Assembly (NCBI GenBank): GCA_963700375.1
Contig: CAVOXF010000006.1
Span: 620,001-684,000, forward strand
Direction of reading: 5' to 3'
DNA: 64,000 bases
From: JAHEEL01 sp963700375
GTDB lineage: Bacteria > Actinomycetota > Acidimicrobiia > Spongiisociales > UBA5794
Shown here: piece after piece, positions 35,513 through 44,200 of the stretch
Numbering within the stretch: the first letter of the stretch is position 1
Layout of the letters: the number at the start of each line of letters is the position of its first letter
Notes under the pieces: generated by a model
What the model was told of the DNA's origin: nothing
Databases searched by the model: none
The model's input: the letters and a program-made list of their open reading frames with translations, nothing else
Made by a program: the position numbers and the translations under genes

Positions 35513-36295
35513 TCAGGCGCCTCGGACGCCTGAAGCGGCCTCCACCAAACGGGGGCAAACCGCAGCGATCTCGCAGGTTCCGCACGCGGGGTTCCGGGAG
35601 TGACACCACGTGCGCCCGATTTCCCACATCGGCAGGTCGAGGGCGCCGGGACGCTCGGGGTGAAGCCGGCGGGCCGCCGCAACCATGTGGTCCACGTGGT
35701 CCCGTTGGGCGAGGCCGGTCCGCAGCATCACGCGCCGCACATGCACGTCGTAGGCGATGTCTGATCCTGACAGGTCGCGGATCTCGATACCTCGTTGTCC
35801 GTTCAGGATTTCAACCGCCATCGCCGCTTTCTTCTGACTGATGCCGACGAACTCGGTGAGCCGGTCCTGGAGTTGCCGCGCCGTCGGGCGGTCATTCCAT
35901 ATGGCGCCTGCGTCGCCGCCGTAGTCATCGATGACCCGCTGCGCTCCTGCGACGAGCCAACGCGCGCTCTGGGTTGGGAAGCGATGCAGGGCGGGTGGTC
36001 CGAGAAACGCCGTCAGAACCCGTTCCGGATTGTCGGCCACGATGTGCACGCCCCATCCGCCGAGTCGAAGGCTGAGGTTGTAGGGCACCGCCCATGCCCG
36101 TTCGGCCGGCATCTGATAGTCGCCGATGACCCCGGCCAAGAAGGCCCAGTCGTCGGCCATCAAGAACCCGTTGGCGGAATCGCGGTCGGTGAGCACGGGA
36201 TTGGACCGGTTCGCCTCCCGATCGGCAAGGATTCGGCCGAATCTGAGAAGATCCCGGACCACGAGTGCTGCGCGGCTATCCAGTGGCGGTTCCAT
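35513..36295 (-). CDS. Endonuclease III-like DNA glycosylase with Fe-S loop
   Basis: A 260-residue HhH-GPD-type protein. A helix-hairpin-helix-like segment (LTEFVGISQKKAAMAVEIL) precedes SDIAYDVHVRRVMLRTG, and the C-terminus carries the [4Fe-4S] ligands C-x6-C-x2-C-x5-C (CHSRNPACGTCEIAAVCP). It probably excises damaged bases. The classic lysine of endonuclease III is not evident, so a monofunctional or divergent glycosylase is possible. ATG 36295 lacks a good ribosome site and upstream sequence in another frame looks coding, so the start is uncertain. Confidence 0.75.
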   Translation of the reverse strand: MEPPLDSRAALVVRDLLRFGRILADREANRSNPVLTDRDSANGFLMADDWAFLAGVIGDYQMPAERAWAVPYNLSLRLGGWGVHIVADNPERVLTAFLGPPALHRFPTQSARWLVAGAQRVIDDYGGDAGAIWNDRPTARQLQDRLTEFVGISQKKAAMAVEILNGQRGIEIRDLSGSDIAYDVHVRRVMLRTGLAQRDHVDHMVAAARRLHPERPGALDLPMWEIGRTWCHSRNPACGTCEIAAVCPRLVEAASGVRGA

Positions 36296-36677
36296 CCGGA
36301 CGACTCTATGCGGGCGCCGACGATGCTGAGGCCAACGCCACCCACGGCGTCGGCATCGGTCTCTCCGTCGGCCGGCTGCCAGATCGCGTCACGGGCGGCA
36401 GTCTGCTCCGCCTGTGCACACGCGATCGCACGGAGTTCCGCCTCGCGCCGGCCCGGCGCCGCAACTGACTCGATCTCAGCTCACGAGCCGATCTCCGCCG
36501 AATAGACCGGAGGACTGCGAGCTGCCGGCTACGCGCAGGAAGGGGTCCCCGGAAGTCCCGCGACCGGGAGTGTCGCGGCCCAGGTGCCGGGGGCCCTGGC
36601 GATTCTCGCATTCGCGGACCCTGGAGCGGAGTGGCACGTGCGTGCTGCTCCGCTCCGGGGGTTTCCGAACGTGTTGT
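36296..36677. other. Intergenic region with coding-like stretch and terminator
   Basis: On the minus strand, 36475 down to about 36300 reads as GC3-rich sequence (beginning AEIESVAAPGRREAELRAI) with no start codon and a TGA just before it. It runs in another frame into the glycosylase gene. It may be a gene remnant. The rest contains the terminator at 36619-36660. Confidence 0.4.
36619..36660 (-). terminator. Hairpin terminator after the OFA-type MFS gene
   Basis: CCCTGGAGCGGAG at 36619-36631 pairs, with one mismatch, with CTCCGCTCCGGGG at 36648-36660 around a 16-base loop, about 20 bases past the MFS stop on the minus strand. Confidence 0.65.
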
Positions 36678-37979
36678 CTACGCGTGGTCGCCGACGTGAG
36701 CGTTGTGGAAGAAGCCGCTCCACGTGAACGGCTTCTTCGCCTCTTCGTGGCTCGGCGGGTAGACAAAGGCGGTGGCGATTGCACCGAGCACGCACGCAAT
36801 CGCGCAGATCACGAATGCAAGCGGGAAGTTGCCCATGTCCCCCAGCACCCCGCCGAGAATCGGGAAGACGATCCCGCCGGCGCCGTAGGAGAGGAACACC
36901 CACGGGTAGTTCTGCCCCACGCTCTTGTCTCCGAACTCGTCGGCCGTCAGCGCCGGGAAGAGGGCGAAGTTTCCACCGAAGTTGAATCCGATCAGCGCTG
37001 CGGCGAGGTACAGGGTGTACTCGCTGCCGGCCATCGGGATGAACGCCAGCAGGAGCACGGCCTGGGTCGCGGTCATGATGACGACCGAGCGCTTGCGCCC
37101 GAGGCGGTCGCTCATGAGGCCCCACGTGATCCGGCCTATCCCGTTCGCAAGGCTGAAGAACACCGCCATTGCGGTACCGGCGATCGCGTCGGCCTCCGAT
37201 TCGAGGATTCCGCCGTCGACGAGGGCCTCGACCGGCCAGAGCTTCATCAGGCCGATCGCCATCAGGCCGGCTCCGGCGCTGACGGCGAAGGTCAGGAAGA
37301 TGAGATAGAACTGGGGTGTCCGGAGCATCTCTCTCGACGTGAAATTGGCACCGCCCACACCCGTAACCTCGGCTGGTGTGAATCCGGCCGGCAACCAGCC
37401 CTGGGGCGGCATCACCATCCAGATCGAGCCGATGAGAATGAGGGCCGTGAACGCTATCCCGTAGACGAGGAACGTCCCGTCGAGACCGATGTCGTCGATC
37501 AGGTTGCCCCACGAACCCGCGATCTTGACCCATCCCAATGCGCCGAATCCAAAGCCCGCGACAGCGGCACCGGAGATCATGCCCTTGTGGTCCGGGAACC
37601 AACGCATGCCGACGGCGATCGGGACAACGTAGCCGAGGCCGATACCGGCACCGCCGATCAGACCCACGCCGATCAGGACGATCCAGAAGTTGTCTCCGCC
37701 ACCGATCGCCGCAATCGCATATCCAAGGCCGAGTGTCACGCCAGAGGCCACGGCGAGTTTGCGCGGACCGTAGACGGGCAGCCTCCGGCCGGCGAACACC
37801 ATCACGAGTGCAAACGTTGCAAGACCCACCGAGAACACGATCTGGGTCTGGGTCTTGGACCATCCGGAGTCCTGCAATGCGCCTGTGAATGCCGACCAGG
37901 CGTAGATGGCGCCGAGGCAGAGCTGAATCAGCACTGCTCCAAGGACCACGAACCCTCGATTGCTAACTCGTTCCGCCAT
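36678..37979 (-). CDS. MFS transporter, oxalate/formate antiporter (OFA) type
   Basis: A 433-residue twelve-helix transporter. The start (NRGFVVLGAVLIQLCLGAIYAWSAF) and the loops GLGYVVPIAVGMRWFPDHKG and GRITWGLMSDRLGRK are typical of the OFA subfamily, which exchanges small carboxylates such as oxalate, formate or lactate. The C-terminus holds PPSHEEAKKPF. ATG 37979 follows GAGGAGGAAG; an upstream ATG lacks this. It is a single gene with its own terminator. Confidence 0.9.
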   Translation of the reverse strand: MAERVSNRGFVVLGAVLIQLCLGAIYAWSAFTGALQDSGWSKTQTQIVFSVGLATFALVMVFAGRRLPVYGPRKLAVASGVTLGLGYAIAAIGGGDNFWIVLIGVGLIGGAGIGLGYVVPIAVGMRWFPDHKGMISGAAVAGFGFGALGWVKIAGSWGNLIDDIGLDGTFLVYGIAFTALILIGSIWMVMPPQGWLPAGFTPAEVTGVGGANFTSREMLRTPQFYLIFLTFAVSAGAGLMAIGLMKLWPVEALVDGGILESEADAIAGTAMAVFFSLANGIGRITWGLMSDRLGRKRSVVIMTATQAVLLLAFIPMAGSEYTLYLAAALIGFNFGGNFALFPALTADEFGDKSVGQNYPWVFLSYGAGGIVFPILGGVLGDMGNFPLAFVICAIACVLGAIATAFVYPPSHEEAKKPFTWSGFFHNAHVGDHA

Positions 37980-38303
37980 TCGGGACTTCCTCCTCGTCGT
38001 GGACCGCGCCGATCTCGAATTGAGCATCCATCCGGGTTTCGCCGGATGAACACGGGCTCTCAGGCCGGGCGGGTGTTCAGTTGTTCAGTCCGTGTCGGTG
38101 GGCCGTGCGCCTGGTGTCGTCGCGGCGAACCCGCGATTCAGCACGGTGGCGGCCCGGACACGGGATTGAGTGTCTCGCACGAATGGGCTCGCCGCTAGGG
38201 GCCATCGACCCGACCATGCAGGCCATATCGATGGACCCCCGGCGCGTGCTTCCACGACTGCGGCCGCGATCTGGGGGCGGTTTCGCGGTGGTACGGTCGC
38301 CAC
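37980..38303. other. Divergent intergenic region
   Basis: This stretch of 324 bases lies between the divergent MFS and 38304 genes and must hold both promoters. A small perfect hairpin (CATCCGG-N6-CCGGATG) lies at 38029-38048. No convincing reading frame was seen. Confidence 0.5.
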
Positions 38304-38858
38304 ATGTCTGCCGATCTCCCGGAACCAGCGCATCCGTCGGTTCACGCGGTTGAACGATCGGCCGTGCGTTGGTGGTGGCTCTGGGCCGTTTTGGCCATGG
38401 CGACCGGAGCTATCACCGTGGCGGCAGCCGGCACCTTCAATATCGTCGATCTGGAGCTTGCGGGAACCCTCGAGCGGGCGAACGAAGCCGTCGCCGCTAC
38501 CGAACCCGCCACGATTCGGTCGGCGATCTACTGGGACTTCGCGTTCATCATCTTCTACGTCCTTGCGCTGTGCACGGGGTCGGTGTGGACGCGGCAGCAA
38601 TTCAGGGACGGGTTCGGCTCGAGGATCGGCGTCCCCATCGCCGCCGGCGCCGTCGTGGCAGGCATGCTCGACATCGTGGAGAACCTGTCGATGCTCGGGT
38701 ACCTGTACGGCTGGGGCGATTGGTCCGGCTGGATCCCGCTCGCCAAAGCGATGGCGATCCCGAAGTTCCTACTCGTGTTCATCAGCATCACCTACGTCCT
38801 CATCGGTATCACAACCTGGGCGTTCAGGTCGCTCGCAGATCACAGTCGCCGGCGGTAA
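38304..38858 (+). CDS. Four-helix membrane protein of unknown function
   Basis: A 184-residue protein with four predicted helices: one after residue 24 (WWLWAVLAMATGAITVAAAG), one at SAIYWDFAFIIFYVLALCTG, one at VPIAAGAVVAGMLDIVENL and one at PKFLLVFISITYVLIGITTW. The region between helices 1 and 2 is acidic and probably outside. The family was not recognised. It is monocistronic, with a weak ribosome site before ATG 38304. Confidence 0.7.
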   Translation: MSADLPEPAHPSVHAVERSAVRWWWLWAVLAMATGAITVAAAGTFNIVDLELAGTLERANEAVAATEPATIRSAIYWDFAFIIFYVLALCTGSVWTRQQFRDGFGSRIGVPIAAGAVVAGMLDIVENLSMLGYLYGWGDWSGWIPLAKAMAIPKFLLVFISITYVLIGITTWAFRSLADHSRRR

Positions 38859-38950
38859 TACGGCACGCCGGAACCAGACGACAAACGGGGGAGGCCCATG
38901 GGCCTCCCCCGCAGTCTCTCGATTCAACTGTCGGACGTTTCCCCACCTGC

Positions 38951-40675
38951 TTAGCCGTCGGAGGTCGGGGGCGTCGGCGGCGGCGGTGTCTGACCACTGC
39001 CGTCGTCTGTTGTCACGGTCTCGCTGTTCCGACCCGCAACGAGCCACCAGATCAATGCCACAATCGCGACACCGCCAAGTCCGATGAGAACCCATCCCCA
39101 CCATGGGAAACCGCTGTCTGCTTCTTCAGTCACCTGATCGGTCGACTCGCCTGCCGGCGGGATCAGGAACGTAGCGCTGAATTCGCTCCCGTCGGCGGCC
39201 GTACCCTCCACCAGCAGGTTCTCGACCTCAGTCTGGCGATCACCAAGGGCAAACGACTCCCACCAGACACCGTCATCTTCCACCGGGATGGTGGCTGTCA
39301 GCCCGGTTTCAATCACCCTGAGCTGTGTCATCGAGCCCGGGAGGAAGTTGAGACCGGTCGTTGTCATGATGCGATTGGTGTCGACACTCACGACGACATA
39401 CGGTTCGCGGATCAGGGGACTCAACTGAGCCACAACCTCGGAGCCAAACTCAGCCATCTCGCCCGGTTCGGGCGTTTGGTCAACCACGATACCGTCGGCA
39501 TCAGGCGCGTCCGGGTCCTCAACGAACGTGATCGTCAGCCCGAATTCCTCGGCAAGGATCGTCGCCTCGTCGGTCGTCATCCCGATAAACTCAGGGACCT
39601 CGACGGCCTCCGGACCCGTCGAGACTGTCATGTCGACCGTCGTACCGGGCGCCACTTCGATGCCGGCCGCAGGGTTGGTCGATATGACCAGGCCCACTTC
39701 GACGTCGTCGCTTGCCTGATCGGTGGTGGTCACCGCGAATCCCGCTGCCTCGAGGGCCGTCTGGGCATCGGCAGTGGTCTGTCCCGCGACGTCGGGAACC
39801 GCGACCGTCGCCGGCCCGGTCGAGACAGTCACGGTGACCGTCGAGCCGACCTCGACCTCGGCGCCGGCTGCCGGATCGGTCTCGATGACCAAACCGGATT
39901 CCACGTCGCCGCTCTGCTGCTCCTCAGTGACGGCAACGAGGCCGACGGCCTCGATTGCTGCCTGGGCATCGGCGGCGGTCTGACCCGCAGTATCGGGAAC
40001 CGGAACAGTCGCCGGTCCGGGCGGTGCGGCGATTGCCTCGATCAGGGCGGTCATCGAGGGGATGACGGAAACCGCTGCAGCGAGGGTTGTTCCGTCGTTG
40101 ACGGCGAACACATCCGTGTAGGAGTCGGCAGTCATGGACACGTCGACCTCATCGGCACCGTCGAACACGACCGGCACACTGTCGCCCACCGGAATCAACT
40201 GCGGGTCGGTGTGTTGTCCGGGGTTGAGTGGCGCCTCCACGATGAGCGTCCCCACGGAGACCACGACCGAGGCGTCGGTCGCATTCCAAACGACGAGTTT
40301 CGCCACGCCGGCGTCGATCGGCTCGACTTCAACGGGATAGGCGCTCCCCCCGCCGTCGCCGTAGCCGGTCACCACCGTCTGGGCCGGGATTTCTGCGGAG
40401 TCGATGGCGACGTTCGCGACGATGGCACCGCCGGCCCTGAACGTCACCATGGTTGCGCCAACCGGTATGTACGGAACGGGACTCGCAGACGCGAATGCAA
40501 GATCCGTGGCGACAGCGTTGCCGCCGACCGCGACGTCAACCGGGTCACCGCTCGAACCGTTGACGTTCGCCAGGTACGCAGAGGTCGCGGATTCTTGAGC
40601 CCCGACACCGACAGCTGCGGCGAGCAGACCACCCACCATCGCAATTACGAGCACAATCCGACTGAATGATTTCAT
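38951..40675 (-). CDS. Secreted DUF4397 / triple-PASTA protein with C-terminal membrane anchor
   Basis: A 574-residue surface protein. A Sec signal (IVLVIAMVGGLLAAAVGVGA) is followed by a DUF4397 module (AYLANVNGSSGDPVDVAVGG) to about residue 220 and three consecutive PASTA repeats (VPDTAGQTAADAQAAIEAVG, VPDVAGQTTADAQ, VPEFIGMTTDEA). A beta-rich domain, one transmembrane helix (GWVLIGLGGVAIVALIWWLV) and a Pro/Thr-rich tail complete it. PASTA domains bind peptidoglycan fragments in kinases and PBPs, but no kinase or penicillin-binding domain is present. A cell-envelope adhesion or scaffold role is inferred. GGGGAG precedes ATG 40675. Confidence 0.85.
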   Translation of the reverse strand: MKSFSRIVLVIAMVGGLLAAAVGVGAQESATSAYLANVNGSSGDPVDVAVGGNAVATDLAFASASPVPYIPVGATMVTFRAGGAIVANVAIDSAEIPAQTVVTGYGDGGGSAYPVEVEPIDAGVAKLVVWNATDASVVVSVGTLIVEAPLNPGQHTDPQLIPVGDSVPVVFDGADEVDVSMTADSYTDVFAVNDGTTLAAAVSVIPSMTALIEAIAAPPGPATVPVPDTAGQTAADAQAAIEAVGLVAVTEEQQSGDVESGLVIETDPAAGAEVEVGSTVTVTVSTGPATVAVPDVAGQTTADAQTALEAAGFAVTTTDQASDDVEVGLVISTNPAAGIEVAPGTTVDMTVSTGPEAVEVPEFIGMTTDEATILAEEFGLTITFVEDPDAPDADGIVVDQTPEPGEMAEFGSEVVAQLSPLIREPYVVVSVDTNRIMTTTGLNFLPGSMTQLRVIETGLTATIPVEDDGVWWESFALGDRQTEVENLLVEGTAADGSEFSATFLIPPAGESTDQVTEEADSGFPWWGWVLIGLGGVAIVALIWWLVAGRNSETVTTDDGSGQTPPPPTPPTSDG

Positions 40676-40914
40676 GACCGCTCCCCAATCTCTCGCCGAC
40701 CGATGGCCGACCACTTTCGACGATTCAGCTTCGCAATGGTATCCCAACTCCCCGAATCGCCTTGCCCATGCACGCGCGTCGAAGAACGAAGGTTCATCCA
40801 ATACCTTCGGCGCGCCATCTGACACACTTGACGGATGCCTCATGAGATTCCGGCCGTCAGGGATGGAACGCCGCGTAGGGTTGGGCAGGATCCAGCTACC
40901 GGGGAGGCGGCGCG

Positions 40915-41250
40915 ATGGCGAAGTACATGATCATGTACAAGGGCGAGGCGACCGACATGTCGGACATGACGGAGGCGCAGGTCGGTGAGGTGATGGCGGC
41001 GTGGGGTGCGTGGATGGAGAAGGTCGGTCCGGCGCTCGCCGACATCGGTACACCGTTCGGACCGGGCACCTCGATCGTCGACAACGGAACAATCGGCACG
41101 GCAACATCGCTCACCGGATACTCGATCGTCGAAGCCGACAGCATGGAGGCCGCTCAGGCGCTCGCGAGCGACCACCCATACCTCAGCGAAGGCAGGGGCA
41201 GCTTTGCGATCGATGTCTACGAGCTTCTACCCGTCCCAATGATGGACTGA
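40915..41250 (+). CDS. YCII-like domain protein
   Basis: A 111-residue dimeric alpha/beta-barrel protein (AKYMIMYKGE, GAWMEKVGPALADIG, ADSMEAAQALASDHPYL and the closing IDVYELLPV). It fits the YCII/DGPF group. Such proteins are small ligand-binding or enzyme-like folds of uncertain function, often beside ECF sigma factors; none is here. GGGGAGG lies seven bases before ATG 40915. Confidence 0.82.
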   Translation: MAKYMIMYKGEATDMSDMTEAQVGEVMAAWGAWMEKVGPALADIGTPFGPGTSIVDNGTIGTATSLTGYSIVEADSMEAAQALASDHPYLSEGRGSFAIDVYELLPVPMMD

Positions 41251-41275
41251 CCGGTTCAACGCCCGGGCGTCGGCG

Positions 41276-42211
41276 TCAGGTGTTCGTGACGGGTTCTGCG
41301 TTCCACCAACGCAGGACCCGACGCGCGCGCAGGGTGTTCCATCGACCAGCGACCCTGCCCGGTTCGAGGGGGAAGAACGTCTCGCCGGTGTATTGGCTGC
41401 CCTTCCCCCATCGGCCATCCGGACGCCTGCTGGACTCCACGATCCCGACCGCATCCGCCGCCCGGGGATCGGGAGCGGCTCCTGCGTCGCGGAGATGATC
41501 GAGTCCGCGCAGGACGTCGTAGTGCCATCGGGGAGGGAAGTGAATGGTGGTCCAGGCCTCGTTGATCACCCGTCCGGTTCGATGGGACCGATAGAGCCGG
41601 TGCTCGAGCATGAACTCATGGCCACGTGTAATCGCGGCATCCGCCTGCTCCGAACCCGTCGATCGCTTCCACCCGAGGAGTCCCTCGAGAACCGAGATCG
41701 TGGTGTGGAACGACGAGTGGGTGGCCCCCTGGTAGTCCCGGCAGTTCCAGCCGCCGTCCGGCATGGCCGCGGCGATGAGGAGTGCGGCGATCGAGTCGAC
41801 CCGGCGATCAGCGACATCGAAGTAGGAGCCGAGCGCCAGGACCATGCCGTTGACGCATCGCTCCGCAAACTGATGGCTCGCCCAATACGACACCCCACCG
41901 TCGACCCAGTCGGCTTCGTCGAACAGCCGCCGACAACCGACGACGGCCCCGGGACTCGATGGTGGCAGGCCAAGGTCTCTGAGCAGAAGCAGCGTGTACG
42001 TGGTTGACGTCCACTTGGGCGTGTAGATACCGCCTCCCCAGGTTCCCGCGGGATCCTGGAGGTCGAGCAGCCGTCTCCCCCATCCGTCGCTCTCGACCGC
42101 GGATTGGGACGCACTCCATGTGTCGAAGTCAGCGTCGAGCAAGTCGCGCTCGGCCTGCCAACGGACTGCCGGGTCGCCGGCAATCAACCACTCGAGAACC
42201 TCATCGGTCAC
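41276..42211 (-). CDS. Squalene-cyclase/prenyltransferase-fold (alpha-toroid) protein
   Basis: A 311-residue protein with repeated QW-like motifs (GWGRRLLDLQDPAGTWGGG, PDGGWNC, RRPDGRWGKG) and the start VLEWLIAGDPAVRWQAERDLL seen in cytoplasmic terpenoid-cyclase-fold proteins. The acid DxDD motif of hopene cyclases is missing and the length is half that of a true cyclase. It is therefore probably a non-cyclase member of unknown role. GTG 42211 is preferred by similarity; the frame remains open up to 42256. Confidence 0.7.
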   Translation of the reverse strand: MTDEVLEWLIAGDPAVRWQAERDLLDADFDTWSASQSAVESDGWGRRLLDLQDPAGTWGGGIYTPKWTSTTYTLLLLRDLGLPPSSPGAVVGCRRLFDEADWVDGGVSYWASHQFAERCVNGMVLALGSYFDVADRRVDSIAALLIAAAMPDGGWNCRDYQGATHSSFHTTISVLEGLLGWKRSTGSEQADAAITRGHEFMLEHRLYRSHRTGRVINEAWTTIHFPPRWHYDVLRGLDHLRDAGAAPDPRAADAVGIVESSRRPDGRWGKGSQYTGETFFPLEPGRVAGRWNTLRARRVLRWWNAEPVTNT

Positions 42212-42302
42212 CCTGACATGGTCGGCCTCGCGCAGCCCCGACGCAAATCGCCTCACCCAACCGCCGTTCCTCTCGGCTACGGTCGATGAGAGAGGGGGCC
42301 GA

Positions 42303-42443
42303 ATGTCTGAGGACCCGAAGCCGACAAACGAGCAGATTGTTGCGCTGCTCGAGCGCGTCCTGATCGAGATCGAGTCGCTGAAGGATGACCAACGTCAGAT
42401 CGCTGACGAGCTGCATCAGTTGGCCAAGGGGCGCTCGCGCTGA
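42303..42443 (+). CDS. 46-residue helical protein
   Basis: A short frame behind a strong GAGAGAGGGGG ribosome site. The product starts MSEDPKPTNEQIVALLER and is a single charged amphipathic helix with a heptad pattern (coiled-coil potential). It has no hydrophobic segment. The family is unknown; it is small but well supported by its translation signal. Confidence 0.55.
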   Translation: MSEDPKPTNEQIVALLERVLIEIESLKDDQRQIADELHQLAKGRSR

Positions 42444-42689
42444 GTCGCGGTCGCCCCAAGCGATCCGTAGCGCCGGCCGCCGTCATGATCCCAATGATGA
42501 CCGGGCCGGTGTGCGTCGTCTTTGCTGCTGCGGCCGAAGCGTCGTCGTGTCCACGACCGGGCACGCGTCGGTGTCCAATGTGCTTCGCTCGCCGCAAGCT
42601 TCAAGTCGGTCCGCAAGAGCGGTTCGTCCATCAGCATCCGCCAGCCGAGATTCGTCGCACCGCCGACCACCCGCGGATAGGATCGAACC

Positions 42690-43820
42690 GTGTCCACGCC
42701 CATTGACTCAGACGAGCTCAGTGTTTCTCCGCTCGAACTCTTCTTCGATCTCGTCTTCGTCTTCTCGATCACCCAGGTCGCCACGCTGTTCGAGATCGAC
42801 ACGAGCATCCGGGGTTTGGTCGGAGGACTCCTCGTATTGCTGCTCATCTGGTGGTCGTGGTCGCAGTACACCTGGGCGCTGAACTCGGTCGGGAACGATG
42901 CCCCCGCCGTCAAGCTCGCGCTCCTCGCAGCCATGGCGGCCGTGTTGTTCATGGCCCTCGCGGTCCCCGACGCACTCGGCGACGGCGGCATGTGGTTCGC
43001 GGCCGGCTATGCCGTGGTGCTCCTGTTCGGGCTCGTCATCTTCGCCGTCGGAATGCCTCGAGAGAAGATGTCCGACCTGGCCCTGTACGCGGTCCCGGCT
43101 CTGGTCGGCGTCCTCACGGTGCTGATCGGAGGGTTCCTCTCGGGTGATGCCCGTCTCGCCGTGTGGGGCATCGGGAATGCCATTCAGATCGGCGCGGCGT
43201 TCGCCTCCGGGCAGGGCGACTTCTCGATCAAGCCGGCCCACTTCGCCGAACGCCATGGGCTCTTCGTGATCATTGCCCTCGGTGAGATCATCGTGGCGGT
43301 CGGCCTCGCCGCCGCCGACGGCGGACGTACGGTTGCGACCACGGCAGCGCTCGGCGGAGCGTTCGTCATCGTCGCAGTCTTGTGGTGGGCCTACTTCGAC
43401 TGGCTGGCGACTGCGATGGAAAGGGCTGTTTCCCTGCTGACCGAACCCGCCCGATCGTCCGCCGCTCGCGACATCTTCACGCTGGGGCACATCCCGCTCA
43501 TCGCAGGATTCGTGCTCTATGCGGTGGGCGCCGAGGAAGCCGTCGCCCACCCGTCCGAGCACCTCGAAGTGGCGGGACGCACGGCACTTACACTGGCGAT
43601 TGCGTTCGTCGTGCTCGGCTACGCCTTCCTTGCCTATCGATCCGAGCGAATCGTCACCTGGGAACGTCTTGTCGCGGGTGCCCTTGCCATCGGAGCCGTG
43701 CTCGGCCTTGCCACAATCGCCGGTGGCGCGATCCTCTGGATCGTGGCGCTCCTCATCGGTGCCGCGCTCGTGATCGAACGACCGCGTATCAAGGCAACCG
43801 AACGGACGGCAGCTGCGTAG
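42690..43820 (+). CDS. LtrA-family membrane protein (second copy)
   Basis: A 376-residue membrane protein with about eleven helices. It has the LtrA N-terminal motif SPLELFFDLVFVFSITQVA and the internal FAERHGLFVIIALGEIIVAVG. It is clearly a distant relative of the protein at 15070-16278 rather than a recent duplicate. It starts at GTG 42690 without a good ribosome site and may be leaderless. Function in the family is unresolved. Confidence 0.85.
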   Translation: MSTPIDSDELSVSPLELFFDLVFVFSITQVATLFEIDTSIRGLVGGLLVLLLIWWSWSQYTWALNSVGNDAPAVKLALLAAMAAVLFMALAVPDALGDGGMWFAAGYAVVLLFGLVIFAVGMPREKMSDLALYAVPALVGVLTVLIGGFLSGDARLAVWGIGNAIQIGAAFASGQGDFSIKPAHFAERHGLFVIIALGEIIVAVGLAAADGGRTVATTAALGGAFVIVAVLWWAYFDWLATAMERAVSLLTEPARSSAARDIFTLGHIPLIAGFVLYAVGAEEAVAHPSEHLEVAGRTALTLAIAFVVLGYAFLAYRSERIVTWERLVAGALAIGAVLGLATIAGGAILWIVALLIGAALVIERPRIKATERTAAA

Positions 43821-43828
43821 ACGGCGAC

Positions 43829-44146
43829 CTACACCGGGTTGGCGACCACGTACACGACGAAGACGCCGATCACGATGGCGGCATCGCACGGGTCGAACTC
43901 GATCTCGAGGAACGAAGTGAACAACACGGCCGGCAGCGCAAGGTTCACGACCAGCGTGCGCAGGTCGCCGACGGCGCTCTCCGAAATGAAGCTGGCGCGC
44001 CGCAGCCAGAAGCCGAGGGCAATCAGCAACAGGATCGGCGCACCCGTGTCGATCAGCGTGAGTCCGTCCCCGCCGGTGTCAACACGATGGGCGTTGACTC
44101 CGTTGAGACCAACGCGTGCGCAGCCTCGCACAACGAACTCGGACAT
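43829..44146 (-). pseudogene. Truncated AEC-family (auxin efflux carrier-like) transporter
   Basis: About 80 recognisable residues match the N-terminus of AEC permeases (APILLLIALGFWLRRASFIS, then LRTLVVNLALPAVLFTSFLE) with two to three helices. The frame stops at 43829, and the remaining two thirds of a normal 300-residue carrier are absent because the LtrA gene lies there. It is a gene remnant, probably left by a deletion. Confidence 0.6.
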
Positions 44147-44200
44147 CGCGGCAACTACGGAACACCGTTCGAGCGCCGGCCACCTGGTGACACCGGACCC

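Noticed and set aside
36414..38198. A 594-codon plus-strand frame opposite the OFA transporter
   Set aside because: The opposite strand encodes a clear MFS protein with a ribosome site; the plus frame has no motif and extends through a terminator.
38369..40669. A 766-codon plus-strand frame opposite the PASTA protein
   Set aside because: It is the mirror frame of the PASTA gene, with repetitive Arg/Gly/His composition that reflects the repeat codons on the other strand.
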